Shown here: positions 1 through 5,392 of the stretch, one piece after another
Layout of the letters: the number at the start of each line of letters is the position of its first letter
Position numbering within the stretch: position 1 is the first letter of the stretch
Program-made: the position numbers and the translations under genes
Source: Actinomycetota bacterium
GTDB lineage: Bacteria > Actinomycetota > Actinomycetes > Nanopelagicales > Nanopelagicaceae
Direction: 5' to 3'
Assembly (NCBI GenBank): GCA_010028225.1
Contig: RGOY01000090.1
Coordinates: forward strand, 1-5,392
DNA length: 5,392 bases
The notes under the pieces: generated by a model
Database searches by the model: none
The model's input: the letters and a program-made list of their open reading frames with translations, nothing else
Told to the model about the DNA's origin: nothing

Positions 1-33
1 TTGCCCGCGAATGATTCAAATGCTCAAAAATTT

Positions 34-325
34 ATGATTCGAATAATAGCGATTTTAAGCGTTTTAACGCTCTTTTCGTGTTCAAGTGAACGCAAAGCAC
101 AATACCACATAAGAAAAGCGCTTAAACACGGCGCAAAATTGACACAAGACACCGACACGATTCGAATTGCAACCGTTGATTCGTTTCCCGTGATTAGTCA
201 CGATTCAATCGTTTGGGAAAAGTTTATCGCGTATCGCGATACCGTGATAAAATTTCAAAATGTTTATGTGCCGAAGACACGTTGGCAAACGCGAATCGAA
301 TACAAAGAACGCGTGAAGACGCTTC
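34..325 (+). other. Foreign segment: N-terminal part of a phage-type small lipoprotein
   Basis: From ATG 34 the protein starts '[20 protein letters not shown]'. This is a short basic N-terminus, a hydrophobic stretch and a lipobox L-F-S-C, with the lipidated Cys at residue 16, so a lipoprotein signal peptide is well supported. The rest is charged and hydrophilic, with '[14 protein letters not shown]', '[13 protein letters not shown]' and '[20 protein letters not shown]', and has no resemblance to HisRS. From memory, this pattern ([13 protein letters not shown], repeated [18 protein letters not shown]) resembles small lipoproteins of marine Bacteroidetes phages and uncultured viral contigs. 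Their function is unsettled; a role near lysis or spanin genes is only a guess. Hand-counted GC is about 41%, against about 53% in the adjoining hisS part. There is no clear Shine-Dalgarno before ATG 34, which fits a Bacteroidetes-type host. The natural 3' end is missing because the sequence switches to hisS. Confidence 0.6.
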
Positions 326-855
326 GAATCAAATTCGTCATCGAACCTCGAATGGTTCGAGGGCTCGATTACTACACCAGAACAACTTTCGAATTTGAAC
401 ATCACGCACTCGGCGCACAATCTGGAATCGGTGGCGGGGGCCGGTACGACGGTTTGATGAAGGAACTCGGTGGTGCAGAGTTGAGCGGTATTGGTTTTGC
501 AATGGGAATCGACAGAATTGCTCTAGCGTGCGAAGCAGAGAAGGTCAGTGGATCGAGTGAGAGCAGTCTTGATCTATACATGATTGCCCTCTCGTCAGAA
601 TCCAAGAGCGCGGTCCTTGCATTGGTTCATGGGCTACGTGAAGCGGGAATCTGCGCTGATATCAATTTTGGGGATCGTGGACTCAAAGGTGCAATGAAAG
701 CCGCCGATCGCCTTGGTGCGAAGTTTGTTGCAGTCATCGGTGAAGACGAACTCAACGCCGGAACTGTGAAAATAAAGGAGATGAGCACGGGAGTTGAGAG
801 CGCGGTTAGACTCGCACACTCAGATCTCCTCAGCCATGTAAGTCCGAAGAAGTAG
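34..855 (+). CDS. hisS: Chimeric ORF: phage-like lipoprotein N-terminus joined to C-terminal part of histidyl-tRNA synthetase
   Basis: The frame is open from base 1 (a TTG there is an edge effect); the best start is ATG 34, right before a lipoprotein signal peptide. Residues below count from base 1. From about residue 112 the protein is class II HisRS: '[19 protein letters not shown]' holds the HisRS-specific RGLDYY motif (120-125), 'GGGGRYDGL' (144-152) is the second histidine-binding motif, and '[11 protein letters not shown]' (163-173) is motif 3 with its Arg. Residues about 190-275 are the HGTP anticodon-binding domain, with '[19 protein letters not shown]'. Only about 173 of the usual ~420 residues are HisRS. 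Motif 1, motif 2 and the insertion domain are absent and replaced by unrelated lipoprotein sequence, so the encoded product should not charge tRNA(His). The 3' part is authentic hisS and sits 31 bases before aspS, a common bacterial gene pair. HisRS identity of the 3' part is near certain; the fusion is probably artefactual. Confidence 0.85.
   Translation: MIRIIAILSVLTLFSCSSERKAQYHIRKALKHGAKLTQDTDTIRIATVDSFPVISHDSIVWEKFIAYRDTVIKFQNVYVPKTRWQTRIEYKERVKTLRIKFVIEPRMVRGLDYYTRTTFEFEHHALGAQSGIGGGGRYDGLMKELGGAELSGIGFAMGIDRIALACEAEKVSGSSESSLDLYMIALSSESKSAVLALVHGLREAGICADINFGDRGLKGAMKAADRLGAKFVAVIGEDELNAGTVKIKEMSTGVESAVRLAHSDLLSHVSPKK
315..333 (+). other. Junction between phage-like and hisS sequence
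   Basis: Before this point the protein reads as the lipoprotein ('IEYKERVK'); after it, as HisRS ('[14 protein letters not shown]'). The bases between, encoding 'TLRIK', fit either side: HisRS usually has L-G-I-x-[FY] just before this motif. The exact breakpoint is therefore ambiguous, as expected for a join at short shared sequence. No stop codon, inverted repeat, target duplication or attachment-like core is visible here. Confidence 0.65.
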
Positions 856-874
856 TACTTAGAAATGGAAAGTA

Positions 875-879
875 GAGGG
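875..879 (+). promoter_or_regulatory. Shine-Dalgarno deciding the TTG start of aspS
   Basis: GAGGG lies 7 bases before the TTG at 887. It supports the rare TTG over the nearby ATG at 865, which is in another frame and stops after 12 codons. The '[10 protein letters not shown]' start matches the usual AspRS N-terminus. Confidence 0.7.
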
Positions 880-886
880 TTTTTCG

Positions 887-2653
887 TTGCTTCGTTCAGA
901 TGATGCAGGATCGCTGCGCGCGAGTGATATCGGGCGCAAAGTTCGCCTTGCCGGATGGGTCGCGCGTCGACGAGATCACGGTGGGGTCGCCTTCATCGAT
1001 CTACGAGACTCGTCGGGTTCGGTTCAAGTTGTCATTAGCGACGAGAAGATAGCGGGACAGCTGCGTGCAGAGTGGTGCGTCCTGGTTGAGGGTGAGATAG
1101 CCAAGCGACCAGAAGGCAATGAAAATACAGATATTGCAACGGGAGAGATTGAGATTCGATGTGAGACGTTGACTGTCTTGAGTGAATCTGCCGCGCTTCC
1201 TTTCCCAGTCGATAGTGGTGAAACGATAAACGTCAGCGAAGAAGTGAGGTTTAAGTATCGCTATCTTGATCTTCGTCGTGAAGGACCTGCTGCCAATCTT
1301 CGACTGAGATCAAAGATCACATCATCTATTCGTAGGTCGATGGACTCCTTGAAGTTCTTAGAGATTGAGACTCCTTATCTGACTCGATCAACGCCGGAGG
1401 GCGCACGTGACTTCTTAGTCCCGGTTCGACTCCAGCCTGGTTCTTGGTATGCCCTGCCTCAATCTCCACAACTCTTTAAGCAACTTCTGATGGTTGCTGG
1501 GATGGAGCGTTATTACCAGATTGCTCGCTGTTTTCGAGATGAGGATTTTCGAGCGGATCGCCAGCCGGAATTCACTCAGTTAGATATCGAGATGTCATTC
1601 GTTGATCAGGACGATGTCATCGCGGTGACCGAGACGATTCTCAAAGATCTCTTCCGATCGGTCCTCGGTGTGGAGATTTCAACGCCGATACCGCATATGA
1701 CCTATCGCGACGCGATGGATCGTTTCGGTTCGGATAAACCAGATCTGCGCTTCGGGCTCGAGATCAAGGAAGTAACGGACTTCTTCAAAGAGACCGCCTT
1801 TCGTGTCTTCCAAGCGCCTTATGTTGGTGCTGTCGTCATGCCAGGTGGCGCGAGTACTCCCCGTCGTGAGCTCGATGCATGGCAAGAGTGGGCGAAGTCG
1901 CGTGGTGCAAAAGGTCTCGCATACATCCTCGTCGGTGAAGATGGTGCTCTCTCTGGTCCCGTCGCAAAAAATCTCTCCGAAACGGAAACTAGCGGGATAG
2001 CAAGTGAGGTAGGTGCAGCGAACGGCGATGCAATTTTCTTCGCCGCCGGCGAGCGAAGCGTCTCTCAAAATCTTCTTGGAGCTGTGCGACTTGAGATCGG
2101 TCGCCGTAAGAATCTGATCAACCAATCAGAATGGAATCTTCTCTGGGTTGTAGATGCGCCGATGTTTGAGAAGACTGAGGACGGTGGTTGGACTGCAGTT
2201 CACCATCCTTTTACTGGACCAAAACCAGAGTTCGAGTCGACATTTGATAGCGATCCAGCAAACGCTCTCGCTTATGCCTATGACATCGTGCTCAATGGAA
2301 ATGAGATCGGCGGCGGCTCGATTCGTATCCATAGACGCGATATCCAAGAACGTGTCTTTAAAACGATTGGTCTGAGCAAAGAAGAGGCCGAGTCCAAGTT
2401 TGGATTCTTGTTAGAAGCTTTCAACTATGGTCCACCGCCTCATGGTGGAATCGCATTAGGTCTGGACCGTGTAGCGGCGCTTTTGGCTGGAGCAGAGTCG
2501 ATTCGCGAAGTCATTGCATTTCCTAAGACAGCGAGCGGTGGCGATCCCCTCACGGGCGCTCCCACTCCCATCACGCCAGCGCAACGAAAAGAGAGCGGCG
2601 TCGATGCAACCCCGGAAGATTCGAAAGATTCCCGGCAGAGCAAGGAAGGGTAA
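887..2653 (+). CDS. aspS: Aspartyl-tRNA synthetase (bacterial type, probably non-discriminating)
   Basis: This cytoplasmic class IIb synthetase attaches aspartate to tRNA(Asp). It is complete at 588 residues, the normal bacterial size. The N-terminal OB-fold anticodon-binding domain (about 1-105) has '[19 protein letters not shown]' at 23-41. Motif 1 and the flipping loop are at 159-179 ('[17 protein letters not shown]'). Motif 2 is at 210-238 ('[20 protein letters not shown]', with the ATP-binding Arg and the QPEFTQLD signature). The bacterial GAD insertion spans about 287-425. '[12 protein letters not shown]' (471-482) and motif 3 '[10 protein letters not shown]' (520-529) close the active site. 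The tail '[20 protein letters not shown]' looks actinobacterial, followed by a charged, poorly conserved end. His31 is the residue linked to relaxed tRNA(Asn) recognition in AspRS of bacteria that use GatCAB, so it may form Asp-tRNA(Asn) as well. No key residue is missing. The TTG start has a good Shine-Dalgarno; the gene is 31 bases after hisS and 9 before the next gene. Confidence 0.97.
   Translation: MLRSDDAGSLRASDIGRKVRLAGWVARRRDHGGVAFIDLRDSSGSVQVVISDEKIAGQLRAEWCVLVEGEIAKRPEGNENTDIATGEIEIRCETLTVLSESAALPFPVDSGETINVSEEVRFKYRYLDLRREGPAANLRLRSKITSSIRRSMDSLKFLEIETPYLTRSTPEGARDFLVPVRLQPGSWYALPQSPQLFKQLLMVAGMERYYQIARCFRDEDFRADRQPEFTQLDIEMSFVDQDDVIAVTETILKDLFRSVLGVEISTPIPHMTYRDAMDRFGSDKPDLRFGLEIKEVTDFFKETAFRVFQAPYVGAVVMPGGASTPRRELDAWQEWAKSRGAKGLAYILVGEDGALSGPVAKNLSETETSGIASEVGAANGDAIFFAAGERSVSQNLLGAVRLEIGRRKNLINQSEWNLLWVVDAPMFEKTEDGGWTAVHHPFTGPKPEFESTFDSDPANALAYAYDIVLNGNEIGGGSIRIHRRDIQERVFKTIGLSKEEAESKFGFLLEAFNYGPPPHGGIALGLDRVAALLAGAESIREVIAFPKTASGGDPLTGAPTPITPAQRKESGVDATPEDSKDSRQSKEG
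2642..2650 (+). promoter_or_regulatory. Ribosome binding site for the DUF948 gene, inside the end of aspS
   Basis: AAGGAAGGG sits in the last codons of aspS, 12 bases before ATG 2663. The spacing is slightly long but the purine run is the only candidate, and it implies translation coupled to aspS termination. Confidence 0.5.
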
Positions 2654-2662
2654 ACTCACCCC

Positions 2663-3091
2663 ATGTCTGCAGGTGGAATCGCAGGAATTATTGCCGCATC
2701 CTCACTCTTAGTAATTGCTATCGCTATCGCCTATGCAGTAGTCCGCTTGGGCCGAGCGATCGATGAGGTGGGCGCTTCGGTCAAAGCGATAACCGCCGAT
2801 ACGACGCCACTACTTGAGGAAGCAACGACCACAGTCCGTTTGGTAAATGGGCCCTTGCAAAGCGTCAATAACATCACCAAAGCTGCTGAAGAGTTAACCG
2901 CGAAAGTTACTGGCGCGGCCTCGGGGTTTGTTGATAAAAATGCCGTGGCCCTCAAACTTCTTGGAACGGTAGTTCAAGCAGCAACCAAAAGGCGTAAAGG
3001 TCGTGAAGAAGGTAGGGGAGCGCCAAAGAAACGAGCCAAGCCCAAGAGTCGGGCCAATCGCAGCACGTATGACGAAGATGAGGAGTTCTAG
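2663..3091 (+). CDS. DUF948 family single-pass membrane protein
   Basis: This 142-residue protein has one N-terminal membrane helix (about residues 5-27, 'GIAGIIAASSLLVIAIAIAY'). An amphipathic, probably coiled-coil stretch follows (about 30-95: 'GRAIDEVGASVKAITADTTP', then 'EEATTTVRLVNGPLQSVNNI'). The tail is strongly basic (about 109-134, rich in K and R) and ends acidic, 'YDEDEEF'. The helix, heptad-like segment and basic tail match the DUF948 family (B. subtilis YtxG-like), whose biochemical role is not known. In actinobacteria such a gene commonly sits just upstream of alaS, as here. The cytoplasmic tail is the likely site of protein or nucleic-acid contact, but that is a guess. It is 9 bases after aspS and 6 before alaS, so it is expected to be co-transcribed with both. 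ATG 2663 is chosen because it is the first start in frame after the aspS stop and leaves the membrane helix at the N-terminus. Confidence 0.85.
   Translation: MSAGGIAGIIAASSLLVIAIAIAYAVVRLGRAIDEVGASVKAITADTTPLLEEATTTVRLVNGPLQSVNNITKAAEELTAKVTGAASGFVDKNAVALKLLGTVVQAATKRRKGREEGRGAPKKRAKPKSRANRSTYDEDEEF
3080..3085 (+). promoter_or_regulatory. Ribosome binding site for alaS, inside the end of the DUF948 gene
   Basis: GAGGAG lies 12 bases before the GTG start at 3098, in the acidic-tail codons of the preceding gene. It supports the GTG start, whose product begins '[16 protein letters not shown]', the normal AlaRS beginning. Confidence 0.5.
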
Positions 3092-3097
3092 AACGCT

Positions 3098-4582
3098 GTG
3101 AACTCCGCCGAAATACGAAAGCGGTGGCTGGACTTCTTCGAGTCAGGTAATCGTCAAGGACTTAATCATGCTGTGGTGCCATCGGCATCGTTGATTCTCA
3201 ATGATCCAAATCTCCTCTTGGTAAATGCGGGGATGGTTCCATTCAAGCCTTATTTTCTCGGTGAGTTACCACCTCCGTATCCGCGTGCAACTTCGGTCCA
3301 AAAATGTGTTCGCACACTTGATATTGATGAAGTTGGAAAAACAACGAGGCATGCTTCGTTCTTTCAAATGTGCGGCAACTTTTCATTTGGTGATTACTTC
3401 AAAGAAGGTGCGATCTCCTTAGCGTGGGAGTTGCTCACTCGCAGTCAGAGTGATGGTGGCTTTGGCTTCGATCCAGCGCGACTCTGGGTAACGGTCTACC
3501 TTGATGACGATGAGGCAGCAGATATCTGGCATAAACAAGTTGGTGTCCCTAAAGATCGGATTCAACGAAGAGGCATGGCAGACAATTTCTGGTCGATGGG
3601 AGTTCCTGGACCATGTGGACCATGCTCTGAGATCTACTTCGATCGAGGCCCAGAATACGGACGGGATGGTGGGCCGGTAGCGGATGAAGACCGCTATCTG
3701 GAAATTTGGAATCTTGTCTTCATGCAAAATCTACGTGGCGACGGGCCGGGGAAAGAGGGTTATCCGATTCTCGGAGAGTTGCCTGCGAAAAATATTGATA
3801 CGGGCCTTGGACTCGAGAGAACGGCAGCCCTGTTGCAGGGAGTCGACAATATCTATGAAATTGATACAACGAGCATCATCTTGCGCAAAGCATCCGAACT
3901 CACGGGAGTTGCCTACGGTCTCGAAGAGAAAAGTGATGTTTCACTTCGAGTGATTGCAGACCATGCTCGAACCGCCGCGATGTTGATTGGTGATGGTGTC
4001 ACCCCTGGAAACGAGGGGAGAGGTTATGTGCTGAGGCGAATGATGCGCCGAGTTGTAAGAAATATGCGAATCCTTGGCAGCGCCGAACCAACCCTTGTCG
4101 AATTAATCAAATCCTCAATCGAGGCGATGTCGCCACAATATCCTGAACTTCGAAGTGATCGTGAGCGTATAGAAGCTGTGACTGCGAATGAGGAGGGGAC
4201 ATTCCTTGAGACTCTTCGAAGTGGGACAAACATCTTCGACCTGGCTGCAGAGTCAATGAAGAAGTCTGGCGCGAAAGTATTACCTGCCACTGACCTCTTC
4301 ATGCTTCATGACACATACGGTTTCCCATTCGACCTCACTCTTGAGATGGCGACGGAGAAAGGTTTAGCCGTCGATGAAGCAGGCTTTCGACAACTCATGC
4401 GAGAACAGAAAGAACGCGCGAAGGCTGACGCCAAGGCAAAGAAATCTGGGCATACCGATCTCTCGGAATATAGAAAAATCTTGGAGAGCGGCAAGAGCAG
4501 CGAATTCATTGGTTATCAGAGTACAAGCGGTGAAGCGAGCATTTTGGCAATAGTCAGTGACGGACAATCAGTGCAAGGATGA
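3098..4582 (+). CDS. alaS: Alanyl-tRNA synthetase, N-terminal aminoacylation part (gene broken downstream)
   Basis: Class II synthetase charging tRNA(Ala) in the cytoplasm; this frame gives 494 residues of a normal ~870-900. The catalytic domain is whole: '[20 protein letters not shown]' (27-46), motif 2 region '[20 protein letters not shown]' (84-103), '[14 protein letters not shown]' (171-184), 'WNLVFMQN' (204-211), and motif 3 '[13 protein letters not shown]' (236-248). The tRNA-recognition domain follows, with '[20 protein letters not shown]' (288-307) and '[15 protein letters not shown]' (308-322), then '[15 protein letters not shown]' (400-414). The N-terminus is about 5 residues longer than usual between 'FFES' and 'VPSAS'. 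After '[12 protein letters not shown]' (482-493) it runs into a TGA, just where the conserved 'FYAESGGQ' stretch should begin. Starts at GTG, 6 bases after the DUF948 gene. A fragment this size would keep aminoacylation but lack editing and the oligomerising C-terminus. Identity is certain; the broken state may be an assembly artefact. Confidence 0.96.
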   Translation: MNSAEIRKRWLDFFESGNRQGLNHAVVPSASLILNDPNLLLVNAGMVPFKPYFLGELPPPYPRATSVQKCVRTLDIDEVGKTTRHASFFQMCGNFSFGDYFKEGAISLAWELLTRSQSDGGFGFDPARLWVTVYLDDDEAADIWHKQVGVPKDRIQRRGMADNFWSMGVPGPCGPCSEIYFDRGPEYGRDGGPVADEDRYLEIWNLVFMQNLRGDGPGKEGYPILGELPAKNIDTGLGLERTAALLQGVDNIYEIDTTSIILRKASELTGVAYGLEEKSDVSLRVIADHARTAAMLIGDGVTPGNEGRGYVLRRMMRRVVRNMRILGSAEPTLVELIKSSIEAMSPQYPELRSDRERIEAVTANEEGTFLETLRSGTNIFDLAAESMKKSGAKVLPATDLFMLHDTYGFPFDLTLEMATEKGLAVDEAGFRQLMREQKERAKADAKAKKSGHTDLSEYRKILESGKSSEFIGYQSTSGEASILAIVSDGQSVQG

Positions 4583-4584
4583 TG
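4574..4584 (+). other. Deletion and frameshift point within alaS
   Basis: The AlaRS frame leaves frame 2 after the codons for 'DGQSVQ' and resumes in frame 3 at 4578 with '[17 protein letters not shown]'. By recalled alignment to E. coli AlaRS, about 31 residues are absent, including the near-invariant 'TPFYAESGGQ'. The frame change requires the lost length to be 2 modulo 3, so about 95 bases. No slippery heptamer or stem-loop suited to programmed frameshifting is visible. Confidence 0.8.
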
Positions 4585-5392
4585 GAAGCGTCTTTGAAGT
4601 TTTTGATGTTCAAACGCCAGTACCCGGTCTTTTTGTGCATCGTGGCGAAATTTCATCAGGAGCTGTGCGCGTCGGAGCTCGAGTTCACGCGACAATAGAT
4701 GGCCAGCGACGTGCTGCGATATCGAGAGCACATACTGCGACTCACATGGTTCATAAAGCGTTTCGAGAAGTCTTGGGTGAAACTGCAACGCAAGCTGGCT
4801 CGGAGAACGCTCCTGGACGTTTCCGCTTTGACTTTCCAAGTACCGGCCCAGTCTCTGCCATGACTATGCAGGAGGTGGAGGGTCGAGTGAATGATCTTCT
4901 CTTGTCGAATCTTCCTGTGACAGCAGCGGAGATGAGTCAAGATGAAGCAAAGCGAATTGGCGCTATGGCGCTCTTTGGTGAGAAGTATGGCGAGATTGTT
5001 CGAGTAGTGAGCGTAGGCGAATGGGCGAAGGAGCTCTGCGGTGGAACGCACGTTAAAGCTTCGGGAGAACTGGGCCTGATCAAGTTTCTCGGAGAATCCT
5101 CTATTGGTTCAGGAGTCCGTCGTGTTGAGGCGTTGGTCGGAATGGATGCCTACTCATTCCTTGCCAGAGAGAATCTTTTGCTTGGTCGCGTCATCGATAT
5201 CTTGAAAGTGACTCGAAGTGAAGAAGTGCCAGAAAGAATTGAATCGCTTCTGGATTCGCTGAAGAGCGCTGAGAAAGAATTGACTGATGTACGAATTTCC
5301 AATGCACTTGACTTATTGAGTAAACATTTAGAGAACGCGCCGAAGATTGGCCAGACAACGCTCCTTGCGCACTCTTTCGATATTGCCTTGAC
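4578..5392 (+). pseudogene. alaS: alaS continuation: editing and C-terminal part, out of frame with its 5' part, truncated by window end
   Basis: Frame 3 is open from 4578 to the right edge and encodes about 271 residues of AlaRS. It holds the rest of the beta-barrel ('VQTPVPGLFVHRGEISSGAV'), then the editing domain with zinc ligands HxxxH ('HTATH', 4731-4745) and CxxxH ('CGGTH', 5037-5051), plus 'TQAGSENAPGRFRFDF' and 'AMALFGEKYGEIVRVVSVG'. 'IGSGVRRVEALVG' leads into the helical linker ('ESLLDSLKSAEKELTDVRIS') before the C-Ala domain, which lies beyond the window. The editing site that removes Ser and Gly from tRNA(Ala) appears intact. There is no plausible start of its own: the first in-frame GTG (4635) lies inside the barrel with no Shine-Dalgarno, so it is the disconnected 3' part of the same gene, not a separate beta subunit or AlaX protein. 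In an intact genome it would be one alaS. Confidence 0.93.

Noticed and set aside
2..37. End of a possible upstream phage gene in frame 2 whose TGA (35-37) overlaps the ATG at 34 as ATGA
   Set aside because: Only 11 codons are visible, too little to identify or support a gene. The overlap fits phage gene packing and mildly supports ATG 34 as a start.
1..330. About seven GANTC sites in 330 bases, suggesting a CcrM-type methylation signal
   Set aside because: Most arise from Asp-Ser (GAT TCN) and similar codons, and GAATC/GATTC is also frequent in the hisS part. There is no consistent spacing.
34..855. A genuine new membrane-anchored HisRS-like protein (lipoprotein plus tRNA-binding domain)
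   Set aside because: The HisRS part starts mid-domain in the catalytic core, composition changes at the join, and it lies where normal hisS should be before aspS. An artefactual or accidental join is simpler.
856..886. Promoter or terminator between hisS and aspS
   Set aside because: The gap is 31 bases and mostly filled by the Shine-Dalgarno region; there is no stem-loop with a T-run and no convincing -35/-10 pair.
1679..2125. 148-codon open frame on the - strand within aspS
   Set aside because: It is the shadow of a strongly conserved aspS region; it has no recognisable domain and no upstream ribosome site was noted.
4570..4590. Programmed ribosomal frameshift in alaS
   Set aside because: No slippery heptamer or downstream stem is visible, and about 30 conserved residues are missing, which frameshifting cannot explain.
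4570..4590. Intein, intron or insertion-sequence scar in alaS
   Set aside because: Sequence has been lost rather than gained, and no splice-type residues, target duplication or terminal repeats are visible.
4516..5051. Overlapping - strand open frames (107 and 131 codons) within the 3' part of alaS
   Set aside because: The + strand here encodes clear AlaRS editing motifs (HTATH, CGGTH). The antisense frames resemble no family I know.

Overview
The window is mostly a housekeeping aminoacyl-tRNA synthetase cluster from an actinobacterium. It reads, all on the + strand, hisS (3' part only) - aspS - DUF948 membrane protein - alaS (runs off the right edge). The AspRS tail (signature '[22 protein letters not shown]'), the DUF948 gene directly before alaS, and the AlaRS wording ('QAGSENAPGRFRFDF') all resemble Actinobacteria. 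The GC content of roughly 50% (hand-counted from sample lines) and very tight gene packing suggest a streamlined, uncultured aquatic lineage such as the Nanopelagicales (acI) group. That placement is inference; no rRNA or other marker is present.

Layout. Positions 1 to about 325 are a foreign block. It is AT-richer (about 41% GC by hand count) and encodes the N-terminal part of a small lipoprotein that looks like those of Bacteroidetes-type phages. At about 315-333 it passes in frame into the C-terminal ~173 residues of histidyl-tRNA synthetase, ending at 855. Then come aspS (887-2653, TTG start with a good Shine-Dalgarno), a DUF948 protein (2663-3091) and alaS from a GTG at 3098. Intergenic gaps are 31, 9 and 6 bases, with no room for promoters or terminators, so the genes read as one operon. 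Every stretch over 300 bases is coding.

Two discontinuities matter most. First, the phage-lipoprotein/HisRS ORF joins unrelated halves: no HisRS N-terminal catalytic half is present. Second, alaS is broken at about 4574-4584. The reading frame shifts by one, and about 30 residues that should carry the conserved 'FYAESGGQ' segment are missing, so this is a deletion of roughly 95 bases (length equal to 2 modulo 3) rather than a one-base error. Downstream the AlaRS editing and C-terminal parts continue in frame 3 to the window edge with their zinc ligands intact. Both breaks fit best with chimeric or collapsed assembly of metagenomic or single-cell DNA, although real rearrangement cannot be excluded from sequence alone.

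I see no new defence, mobile or regulatory system. HisRS, AspRS and AlaRS charge tRNAs in the cytoplasm. AspRS carries a His at position 31, suggesting the non-discriminating type that also makes Asp-tRNA(Asn) for the GatCAB amidotransferase.
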